From positions 26,584-90,583 of the forward strand of contig JAFZLJ010000073.1 in NCBI GenBank assembly GCA_017551545.1: a stretch of 64,000 nt of DNA. Direction: 5' to 3'. Shown one piece after another: positions 42,236 through 49,065 of the stretch. This stretch comes from Treponema sp. Lineage in GTDB: Bacteria > Spirochaetota > Spirochaetia > Treponematales > Treponemataceae. Within the stretch, counting starts at the first letter, position 1, and each line of letters starts with the position of its first letter. The position numbers and the translations under genes are program-made. The notes below the pieces were generated by a model, which searched no databases, had not been told where the DNA came from, and saw nothing but the letters and a program-made list of their open reading frames with translations.

Positions 42236-43393
42236 ATGATAACTTCAAGTAGAATGAAAGGCTTAAACCCGTATGTACCGGGTGAACAGCCTAAAGATAG
42301 AGTTTATATAAAGCTCAATACAAATGAAAATCCTTATCCGCCGTGTCATCAGGTTCAGCAGGCTGTAATTGATTTTGTAAAAAGTCAGCCGCAGAAGCTG
42401 GCACTTTATCCTGATCCTGATTCAAACGAACTGCATGAAAAAATTGCTGATATGCTCAATAAAACAGGCGGCGTGCTTTGCAGGGCTCGGGTTGAAGGAG
42501 GTCAGGTTACTCCTTCTCCAGAAGATAAGATTCCATTCACTGTAACTCCAGATATGATTTATACCGGAAACGGCAGTGATGAAGTTCTTTCTTTTGTGTT
42601 CTACGCCTTTTTTGACAGCGGTAAGAAATTTGTAATGCCACAGTTTACCTACAGTTTTTATCCGGTTTATGCAGGCTTTTATAATATTCCGATGGACCAG
42701 GTTCCTCTTAAAGAAGACTGGACTTTGGACACAGACGAAATGCTTTCCCGCGTAAAAGAAAACGGCGGCGGAATGATTTTTGCAAATCCAAATGCGCCTA
42801 CAAGTCTTGCTTTGACTCGCGATCAGGTTCGCCAGATGATTCTTAAAGCAAACAAGGATGAAATATTTATTGTAGACGAAGCTTACGTAGACTTTGGTGG
42901 AGAATCATGCATTCCGCTCCTTCAGGAATTTTCAAACCTTTTGATTGTCCGAACTTTTTCAAAAAGTCTTTGCGGGGCAGGTATGCGTCTTGGTTATACA
43001 GTTGCTTCGCCAGAGCTTATGAAAATTATTACAACTGTAAAAAACAGCGTGAACCACTTTCCGCTTGATGCAGTTGCTCAAAAGGCCGGTTGTATAGCCT
43101 GTGAAAATCCGGCTTATTATGCAGATTGTGCAAGAAAAGTTTGCGAAGAACGCGATAAATTTTATAACTTTTTGAAGTCCCGTGGTTTTTATGTATTAGA
43201 AAGTAAAACAAACTTTCTGTTTGCAAAGCATCCTGATATTCCGGGAGAAGAGCTTTACAAACGCATAAAAGAGCAGGGTATTTTAATAAGGCATTTTGCC
43301 ACACCGGGAATCGAAGATTTTGTTAGAATTACTGTTGGCACCCCAGAGCAGATGGAAAAGCTCAAATGTGCAATTGAAAACGTAATAAAGTAA
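42236..43393 (+). CDS. hisC: Histidinol-phosphate aminotransferase
   Basis: 385 residues, fold-type I PLP enzyme that makes histidinol phosphate from imidazole-acetol phosphate. Motifs: KLNTNENPYPP, TGNGSDEVLSF, FANPNAPTS, DEAYVDFGGES and the PLP lysine in RTFSKSLCGAGMRLGY. About 25 extra residues (GGVLCRARVEGGQVTPSPED) interrupt the sequence before TGNGSDE where other HisC proteins are continuous. No other his genes are nearby. It could also act on other aromatic amino acids. Confidence 0.88.
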   Translation: MITSSRMKGLNPYVPGEQPKDRVYIKLNTNENPYPPCHQVQQAVIDFVKSQPQKLALYPDPDSNELHEKIADMLNKTGGVLCRARVEGGQVTPSPEDKIPFTVTPDMIYTGNGSDEVLSFVFYAFFDSGKKFVMPQFTYSFYPVYAGFYNIPMDQVPLKEDWTLDTDEMLSRVKENGGGMIFANPNAPTSLALTRDQVRQMILKANKDEIFIVDEAYVDFGGESCIPLLQEFSNLLIVRTFSKSLCGAGMRLGYTVASPELMKIITTVKNSVNHFPLDAVAQKAGCIACENPAYYADCARKVCEERDKFYNFLKSRGFYVLESKTNFLFAKHPDIPGEELYKRIKEQGILIRHFATPGIEDFVRITVGTPEQMEKLKCAIENVIK

Positions 43394-43481
43394 CGTCATT
43401 TCGAGGAGCGCAGCGACGTGGCAATCCACATAAATGAAGGCATTCTTATTTATGGATTGCCACGCTTCGCTCGCAATGACG
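43394..43481. repeat. CGTCATTGCGAGGAGCG palindromic element
   Basis: The left arm cgtcatttcgaggagcgcag through gtggcaatcca pairs with the right arm tggattgccacgcttcgctcgcaatgacg. The total is 88 bp. The same element occurs at 46458-46545, 48013-48131, 57474-57536 and (half) 60656-60685. It sits between hisC and the phosphoesterase gene. Confidence 0.9.
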
Positions 43482-43496
43482 GTGGAGGATTGAAAA

Positions 43497-44192
43497 ATGA
43501 AACTTTTAGTAATAAGCGACTTACATGCACATAACGATGTGTTAGATAAAATGGACAGCCTTTTTGCTCAGGCAGACGCCGTGCTTTTTGCCGGGGACTT
43601 TGCAGAATGCTTTAAACCCGAAACTGGCGACGCTGCTCTTGAAAAACTCTGTTCTAAGCACGACACAATTTTTGCTGTTCTTGGAAACTGCGACAACGAA
43701 GTATTCATGCAGGATCTTGAAGAAAAAGATATTTGTGTAGAAAAAGCTTTGATTTTCCACAACGGACTTGCTTTTGCAGGTTCAGGCGGCGGTACAAAGT
43801 TCACAGGAAAAACAGAATTTGAACGCACCGAAGAAGAATGTCTTTCTGATTTTGATATTGTAAAAAATTCTGTAGATCAGAACGGCGATAAATCACTTTG
43901 GAAAAATCTTATTTTAATCAGTCATAATCCTCCGATTTGCGGACTCGTAGATTCTTTTGACGGAGAACATCACGCAGGAAGTCAGCAGTTTACAGATTTC
44001 ATTCAGGAAAATCAGCCGCTTGCTGTAATCTGCGGACACATTCACGAAGGAACAGGCACTTCCAAAATAGGCGACACTGTTGTAATTAATCCGGGCAGCC
44101 TTGGCGAAAAAGAAACTTATGTATGGCTCGAGGTTGAAAAAGACAATGACGGAACCTGGAAGGTTTCAAAAGTAGAGGAGTGTAAGCTTTAA
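43497..44192 (+). CDS. YfcE/MJ0936-type metallophosphoesterase
   Basis: 231 residues. Calcineurin-like signature: ISDLHAH, FAGDFAE, LGNCDNE, LISHNPPICG and CGHIHEG, giving the two-metal site. Family members hydrolyse phosphodiesters; the substrate is not determined. The stop and the next start overlap (TAATG), so the two genes are coupled. Confidence 0.85.
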   Translation: MKLLVISDLHAHNDVLDKMDSLFAQADAVLFAGDFAECFKPETGDAALEKLCSKHDTIFAVLGNCDNEVFMQDLEEKDICVEKALIFHNGLAFAGSGGGTKFTGKTEFERTEEECLSDFDIVKNSVDQNGDKSLWKNLILISHNPPICGLVDSFDGEHHAGSQQFTDFIQENQPLAVICGHIHEGTGTSKIGDTVVINPGSLGEKETYVWLEVEKDNDGTWKVSKVEECKL

Positions 44193-45133
44193 TGAAAAAA
44201 CTATTTGCGCTTGCTGCAGGCTTTCTTTTATGCGGCATGCTTTTTGCACAGGAAGCTTCTTCAAAAAAATTTGGTGGTGTAACCTTTGTTTCTTTTAAGA
44301 CACGCCTTACTTATAAAATTGGCGAAGATACAGCAGCTTATCCTGCAACAAGAACATTAAAACCATTCGCAATCAATAAGTATGAAACCTGCTATGAACT
44401 TTGGTATCAGACAAGAATAAAGGCAGAAAAAATAGGATACTTTTTTGTGAATCCGGGACAGGGTGGTTCAAACGGAAAGCGTGGTGCTGAACCAACCGAA
44501 GAAAACAGATATCAGCCTGTAACAAATATTTCATGGTACGAAGCTATTGTATGGTGTAATGCCTTGAGTGAAATTAAAGGAAAAACACCATGCTACACTT
44601 ATAATGGAATTGTATTAAAGGATTCTTCAGATACTGCAGCCTGCGACTTATGTACCTGCAACTGGAATGCCGACGGCTATAGACTTCCTACAGAAGCCGA
44701 ATGGGAATATGCTGCCCGCCGAACAAAGACAGGCTTTCAGAAAGGAAATCTTGTAAGTGGTCAGACAACTGCCGGTGATAAAGAAGAAGCCTTCTTATAT
44801 GCCTGGACAAGTGACAACGCCGGAGCAACCCGTAACGTTGGTACAGCAGGCGTTCCTTTTGACCCTAACTCAATTTCGGAACCAGCAACAGGAAATGCAA
44901 ACGGTGCAGGACTTTACGACATGAGCGGAAACATTCTTGAATACTGCTGGGACTGGTTCGAAGATTATAATGCAAGCGACCTTTACGGACCTTCTGTAGG
45001 TTACGAGCGTGTTAGCCGTGGAGGCAGTGTTTCTGATTATACACCTTTCTGCTACGCCGGCGACCGCTACAGCTACGACCCGAACGAATGCTATAACTTC
45101 ATGGGCTTCCGCCTCGCGTATACTGTGCAGTGA
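44192..45133 (+). CDS. Exported SUMF1/FGE-sulfatase-domain protein
   Basis: 313 residues with signal peptide (KKLFALAAGFLLCGMLFA). The domain is of the formylglycine-generating-enzyme type: INKYETCYELWYQ, PVTNISWYEAIVWCNALSE, YRLPTEAEWEYAARR, GLYDMSGNILEYCWDWF and GFRLAY. Cys residues near the end (TPFCYAGDRYSYDPNECY) could be catalytic, but most extracellular members are lectin-like or regulatory. Confidence 0.88.
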   Translation: MKKLFALAAGFLLCGMLFAQEASSKKFGGVTFVSFKTRLTYKIGEDTAAYPATRTLKPFAINKYETCYELWYQTRIKAEKIGYFFVNPGQGGSNGKRGAEPTEENRYQPVTNISWYEAIVWCNALSEIKGKTPCYTYNGIVLKDSSDTAACDLCTCNWNADGYRLPTEAEWEYAARRTKTGFQKGNLVSGQTTAGDKEEAFLYAWTSDNAGATRNVGTAGVPFDPNSISEPATGNANGAGLYDMSGNILEYCWDWFEDYNASDLYGPSVGYERVSRGGSVSDYTPFCYAGDRYSYDPNECYNFMGFRLAYTVQ

Positions 45134-45194
45134 GATTCCCGTGTCAAGCACGGGAATGACATGGGGCCTCGCGGTCCCTGAGCCTGTCGAAGGG
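45134..45194. repeat. Composite repeat: GATTCCCGTGTCAAGC palindrome plus GGTCCCTGAG repeat
   Basis: gattcccgtgtcaagcacgggaatgac (45134-45160 region) is followed by ggtccctgagcctgtcgaaggg (45173-45194), filling the gap between convergent genes. It may end transcription from both sides. Confidence 0.85.
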
Positions 45195-46241
45195 CTACTT
45201 CAGTTTTCTTTCCTGCTTCTTAAGCTTTTTTGTCTCTGCTCTAATCTTCTGTCTCTGTTTGCGTGACAATTTACGTGCGCGCTTTCTTGCCTCTGATTTT
45301 TCCTTATTGATATTCAAAAGCCATACGCTAAGGAATACAGAAACTACACAAAGAATTGTTGCCATCGTAACAGCCCAGTAGCCAGGCATTGTTTCGAACG
45401 GCAGTTTAAAGTTCATACCAAAGAAGCTTGTTACAAAGGTAGGTGCCATCATTACAAGGTTGATGATGGCAAGCTTTTTCATGACGATGTTCAGGTTGTT
45501 TGAAGTTACTGAGCTGAACGCATCCATGACACCAAAAAGAATGTCTGTATATGTGTCGGCCATTTCAATTGCCTGACGGTTATCTATTGCAACGCCTTCT
45601 ACAAAATCAATATCTTCATCGTCAAATTTAATGAGCTTGGTGCTTTTCATTTTCTGCAACAGCAGTGCATTACTCTTGAGCGAAGTAGAGAAGTAAACAA
45701 GCGATTTTTCCAAACCAAGCATTAGCATGATTTCCTGATTTTCAATTTCCATGCGCATTTCGTTCTGAATGCTTGTAGAACGGCGGTTGATTTCCTTAAG
45801 GTAACGAAGGAAGTTCAAGTTAGCGCGGTTCATAATCTGAACGATGAATGAAGGAAAGTCTGTGAGCTTGATATTTTTTATTCTGTTGTTTCCAAAGTCT
45901 TTAAGTATTTCGCAGTCTGTCCAGCAGATTGTGATGATTGTCTTCCCCTTAATGATGATGCCGACCGGAACTGCAAAGTAAGGAGTTTCTGCCGCCGGGT
46001 CATAAACAGGTACTCGCACGATTGTAAGGATATATCCTTCGCCGTCTTCCATACGAGAAAGCTCATCAGGGTCAAGAATATCGAGGATATGATCCTGCTC
46101 AAGCTCGTATTCTTCCTGAAGCAGATTAGTTTCATCGCGTGTAACATTGCGAGCATCTATCCAAAGAGGCTTTTTTGAGTTGATTTCTTCTTTTTTAGTT
46201 TTGAAAAACTGTCCGTCATCCTGCTGCCAGTATGTAATCAT
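45195..46241 (-). CDS. corA: CorA-type magnesium/divalent cation channel
   Basis: 348 residues. Long cytoplasmic alpha/beta domain, then two C-terminal helices with the diagnostic GMN (FFGMNFKLPFETMPGYW) and a very basic tail (RKRARKLSRKQRQKIRAE). Transports Mg2+ (Co2+, Ni2+) as a pentamer. Site GAGAGGAG before ATG 46241. Its 5' leader holds a 24-codon ORF (46300-46374). Confidence 0.92.
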   Translation of the reverse strand: MITYWQQDDGQFFKTKKEEINSKKPLWIDARNVTRDETNLLQEEYELEQDHILDILDPDELSRMEDGEGYILTIVRVPVYDPAAETPYFAVPVGIIIKGKTIITICWTDCEILKDFGNNRIKNIKLTDFPSFIVQIMNRANLNFLRYLKEINRRSTSIQNEMRMEIENQEIMLMLGLEKSLVYFSTSLKSNALLLQKMKSTKLIKFDDEDIDFVEGVAIDNRQAIEMADTYTDILFGVMDAFSSVTSNNLNIVMKKLAIINLVMMAPTFVTSFFGMNFKLPFETMPGYWAVTMATILCVVSVFLSVWLLNINKEKSEARKRARKLSRKQRQKIRAETKKLKKQERKLK

Positions 46242-46299
46242 TTTAAAATTCTCCTCTCATAGCCAAAAGAATTTCAAAATGTACAGGAATTGGAATAGA

Positions 46300-46374
46300 C
46301 TAGAAATTGAAATTCAAGAGGCTGCTATTTGTGATTAAAATACGTATGGGATAACTACTCGACCCGCCGTCCAT
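46300..46374 (-). CDS. Possible 24-residue leader peptide upstream of corA
   Basis: ATG 46374 preceded by a perfect AGGAGG (46386-46381) at six-base spacing; the frame ends with TAG at 46300, 59 bases before the corA ATG. The peptide begins MDGGSSSYPIRI. The GC-rich first half stands out from the AT-rich surroundings. Leader peptides control Mg2+ transporters in enterobacteria (mgtL, corL); a similar role here is inference. Confidence 0.35.
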   Translation of the reverse strand: MDGGSSSYPIRILITNSSLLNFNF

Positions 46375-46457
46375 ATAACGCCTCCTGAATAAAATGTAAA
46401 CTTCAAACTGAATAAGTTAATTATATCATAAAATAATGAATTGGGGCAATAACACCA

Positions 46458-46573
46458 CGTCATTGCGAGGAGCGAAGCGACGTGGCAATCCATGCTTTAG
46501 AATGCATACTTATAACTGGATTGCCACGCTTCGCTCGCAATGACGATGTCATTGTCGGGCTTGACCCGACAAT
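46458..46573. repeat. CGTCATTGCGAGGAGCG element joined to a GTCGGGCTTGACCCGAC palindrome
   Basis: The first element (46458-46545) has arms cgtcattgcgaggagcgaag and cttcgctcgcaatgacg. The second (46548-46573) is gtcattgtcgggcttgacccgacaat, with a T run after it. Two repeat families sit side by side, as at 45134-45194. Confidence 0.9.
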
Positions 46574-46576
46574 CTT

Positions 46577-47923
46577 TTATCTGATGCCTTCTTTAAGAAC
46601 ATTTAAGTTTTCATTCATAATCTTTAAATACGAAGTGCTGGCGGCCTGCTTTGAGGTTACTGATTGCATTGAATCTAAAACGAGTACCCGGGCATTCTTT
46701 TTACTGCTGTTCTGAATGATTGTTCTGCACAATTTTTCATCGCCTGATTCAATTTTGAAAATGTAGTTGGAATCAAGTTCGTCCATTTTTTTTGCCAGGA
46801 AGATTACAGTCTTAAAGCTGGCTTCTGTTTCTGCTGAGCAGCCTACAAAAGCGGCATAATAATTCAGATTGTAATCATCAACCAGATATCTGAACGGGAA
46901 TCGGTCGCCAAAAATCAGGGTGTTTTTTGATGCTGATTTTACTGCGGTAGAGTAGGCGGCATCCAGTTCATCAAGTTGTGCGGTATAATCAAAAAGGTTT
47001 TTGATGTAGCTTGCGTCATTTTCACTGTCTTTCTGGCAGAGGGCTTTGGTGATTGCATTACAAATAATTTTTGCATTTTTAAGAGAAAGCCATACATGCT
47101 CATCATATTCAGCTTCTTCTTCCTCATCCTCTTCTTCGGTTTCCATACCTTCTACAATTTCTTCTTCCTTTACGCTGTCTCCAAGAATTTCCATGAGGTT
47201 CAGGATAATCATATCTTTGTTCTTTTTATTTTTGAGGGCATCTTTAACCCAGCGGTCACTTTCTCCACCTACATAAATAAAAATATCAGCGGTAGAAATT
47301 TTTGCAATATCCTGAATACTTGGCTGATAGCTGTGAAGATCAATTCCGTTTCCAACTAAAAGGGTAAGATCAATGTTGTTATTTGTAGATTTTTGGTTTT
47401 CAATAATTTCTCTTGTCCAATCGTACATCGGGAAAATTGTAGAAAGGACTTTGATTTTTGATTTTGCATAGCCCGAGGCATTTGTTGCAAAAATTAAAAT
47501 GAGTGCCAGTAAAAGCGCCTTACATGCATTGCAGATACCATACAAAACAGTCCTGAACGGATTAATTGCAAAGCCGTGTTCCTTTTGAAGATGTTCGCTA
47601 AGCTCCTGAATCTCATCACATTCAACATGAAAAAGGTTTCCGCATTGTTCACACTTAAGATGAAAATGAGGAACTTCTGCTTTACAGTCTTCCCCGGAAT
47701 ATTCAAAGCACGCAGCCGAATGCTCATCAATAAAATATTTCTGAAGCGTTCCGTCTGCCACAAGCTTTTCCAGCTGCCGGTAAATAGTCGCAATACCAAT
47801 TGAAATCTGCTTACTTTCAAAATGCTCGCGAACTTCTTCCGCCGTAAAATGTTTACCCTTCATTTCCTTCAAATAAGAAAAAAGAAAATCCTGCTGTTTT
47901 GTTTTATATGTTGATTTCTGCAT
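46577..47923 (-). CDS. Fusion of a Fur/Zur-type regulator with a ZnuA-like metal-binding protein
   Basis: 448 residues from ATG 47923 (AAAGGAT upstream). Residues 1-134 are a complete Fur-family protein: winged helix (FTAEEVREHFESK, GIATIYRQLEKLVADG), metal ligands HFHLKC, and zinc pairs CEQC (91-94) and CNAC (131-134). Directly after, residues 136-150 (ALLLALILIFATNAS) form a membrane helix/signal segment, then a ZnuA/TroA-type domain (STIFPMYDWTREI, GIDLHSYQPS, DEHVWLS, FGDRFPFRYLVDDY). An acidic loop (METEEEDEEEE) replaces the usual His-rich loop. Normally these are two genes. No znuB or znuC lies nearby. A DNA-binding domain tied to the membrane by a periplasmic metal sensor is possible; so is a stop-loss. 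Confidence 0.85.
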   Translation of the reverse strand: MQKSTYKTKQQDFLFSYLKEMKGKHFTAEEVREHFESKQISIGIATIYRQLEKLVADGTLQKYFIDEHSAACFEYSGEDCKAEVPHFHLKCEQCGNLFHVECDEIQELSEHLQKEHGFAINPFRTVLYGICNACKALLLALILIFATNASGYAKSKIKVLSTIFPMYDWTREIIENQKSTNNNIDLTLLVGNGIDLHSYQPSIQDIAKISTADIFIYVGGESDRWVKDALKNKKNKDMIILNLMEILGDSVKEEEIVEGMETEEEDEEEEAEYDEHVWLSLKNAKIICNAITKALCQKDSENDASYIKNLFDYTAQLDELDAAYSTAVKSASKNTLIFGDRFPFRYLVDDYNLNYYAAFVGCSAETEASFKTVIFLAKKMDELDSNYIFKIESGDEKLCRTIIQNSSKKNARVLVLDSMQSVTSKQAASTSYLKIMNENLNVLKEGIR

Positions 47924-47941
47924 AGTCATATCCTTTTGCAC

Positions 47942-47964
47942 AATTTGATAACGGTTATCAAATT
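47942..47964. promoter_or_regulatory. Fur/Zur-type operator 1
   Basis: aatttgataac-g-gttatcaaatt is a perfect 11-1-11 inverted repeat, 18 bases upstream of the Fur-ZnuA start. Its core TGATAAC-G-GTTATCA has the 7-1-7 form of Fur-family boxes. Confidence 0.75.
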
Positions 47965-47990
47965 AATAAAAATAATAAAAAATGTCAATA

Positions 47991-48005
47991 TGATAATCAT
48001 TATCA
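47991..48005. promoter_or_regulatory. Fur-type operator 2 (exact 7-1-7 consensus)
   Basis: TGATAAT-C-ATTATCA is identical to the Bacillus Fur 7-1-7 consensus. Its centre is 45 bp from the centre of operator 1. Together they suggest autoregulation by the fused regulator. Confidence 0.75.
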
Positions 48006-48012
48006 AATTACA

Positions 48013-48131
48013 CGTCATTGCGAGGAGCAGCATCAAGTTTGTCATTGCGAGGAGCGTAGCGACGTGGCAATCCATACTTTTGAATGCAATCTAATATGTG
48101 GATTGCCACGCACTTCGTGCTCGCAATGACG
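48013..48131. repeat. CGTCATTGCGAGGAGCG palindromic element with extra half-copy
   Basis: A short left half (cgtcattgcgaggagcagc) precedes a full element whose arms are gtcattgcgaggagcgtagc and the complementary ctcgcaatgacg. It ends 62 bases before the next gene start. Confidence 0.9.
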
Positions 48132-48157
48132 TGGTTTGCTGGGAGCCATTTTTTTCT

Positions 48158-48186
48158 TTAACAATTTCTTTTTTTATTATTATATT
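48158..48186 (+). promoter_or_regulatory. Promoter of the CmpB-like gene, leaderless geometry
   Basis: TTAACA (48158-48163), 17 bases, TATATT (48181-48186), seven bases, ATG 48194; no ribosome-binding site. Confidence 0.45.
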
Positions 48187-48193
48187 TACATAT

Positions 48194-48943
48194 ATGCCCG
48201 TATTACCAGTTTACGAATTACCATTTCACATTGTTTTTCTCATTTTCATAATCTTCAGTTTCGTCGGATGGTGCAGCGAAGTCTTATATGTTGGTATTTT
48301 TTTTGAACATAAATTCGTAAACCGTGGTTTCTTACATGGCCCAATTTGTCCAATATACGGTTTTGGTGGTCTTACAATTCTTCTGTTGACAAAGCAGCTT
48401 TATTCAACCTGGATTCCGCTTTTTTGTGCAAGCATGCTGTTCTGCACAATCGTTGAATATCTTTCCAGCTGGATTCTGGAAAAGCTTTTTCATACACGCT
48501 GGTGGGATTATTCTCATTATAAGTTTAATATCAGCGGTCGTGTGTGCCTGCTCAATTCTGTTTTATTTGGTGTACTTGGTGTTGTAATCATTCATTTTGT
48601 TCAGCCTTTTGTAATGAAATTCCTTTCATTGTTTTCTGATTTTGTACTTAATGTGAGCGCAGATGTAATTGCCGTAGGCCTTACTGTAGACCTTCTTATT
48701 ACGATTCGTCGCCTTGTTGATTTTTCTGTTACAATGGAAAAAGTGCGTGCTGTTTACGAAAAACATGGTGCTGAATTCCTTGAAAAGATTGAACAGTTTA
48801 GACCAAAGCTTAAGAACGTTGAAAGCTTTATACATCGATTCCCAACTCTTAAGAGTATAAATTACAGGGATGAACTTGAACTGATTAAGCAGCGTGTAAA
48901 AGATAAAAAATCACAGATGCTCAAAAAAATCAGAAAATCATAG
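48194..48943 (+). CDS. CmpB-like membrane protein (putative ABC transporter type IV family)
   Basis: 249 residues with five to six helices. The family pattern is VGWCSEVLYVGIFF, then FVNRGFLHGPICPIYGFGG and LEKLFHTRWWDYS, as in PF06541 (ABC_trans_CmpB), whose function is not established. The C-terminus is a charged coiled coil (KVRAVYEKHGAEFLEKIEQF). The frame is open to 48098, but that part is the palindromic repeat, so ATG 48194 is chosen. Confidence 0.7.
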   Translation: MPVLPVYELPFHIVFLIFIIFSFVGWCSEVLYVGIFFEHKFVNRGFLHGPICPIYGFGGLTILLLTKQLYSTWIPLFCASMLFCTIVEYLSSWILEKLFHTRWWDYSHYKFNISGRVCLLNSVLFGVLGVVIIHFVQPFVMKFLSLFSDFVLNVSADVIAVGLTVDLLITIRRLVDFSVTMEKVRAVYEKHGAEFLEKIEQFRPKLKNVESFIHRFPTLKSINYRDELELIKQRVKDKKSQMLKKIRKS

Positions 48944-48995
48944 GTTTTTCCTTGATATTTTCAAAAAAATAAAACTTTTTTAAATTTTTTCCTCG

Positions 48996-49032
48996 AATTT
49001 TTGTAATAAGTCCTCTTTTTTTTTAATACTAA
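48996..49032 (+). promoter_or_regulatory. Shared promoter motif, copy 3 (secretin operon)
   Basis: AATTTTTGTAATAAGTCctc, nine T, TAATACTA. TTGTAA (49001-49006) and TAATAC (49024-49029), spacer 17. Apart from two bases it equals copy 1. Confidence 0.7.
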
Positions 49033-49065
49033 GTATATCAAAAATTAAAAATCAGGAGGCTTAAG

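Larger units (their letters stand above)
46242..46576. other. Intergenic region between corA and the Fur-ZnuA gene
   Basis: 335 bases: the corA leader with a short ORF (46300-46374), a minus-strand -10 TATAAT (46425-46420), and two adjoining palindromic repeats (46458-46573) that abut the end of the Fur-ZnuA gene. Confidence 0.6.

Noticed and set aside
48098..48193. N-terminal extension of the CmpB-like protein
   Set aside because: This stretch is the arm of a dispersed palindromic repeat; the family sequence begins after ATG 48194.
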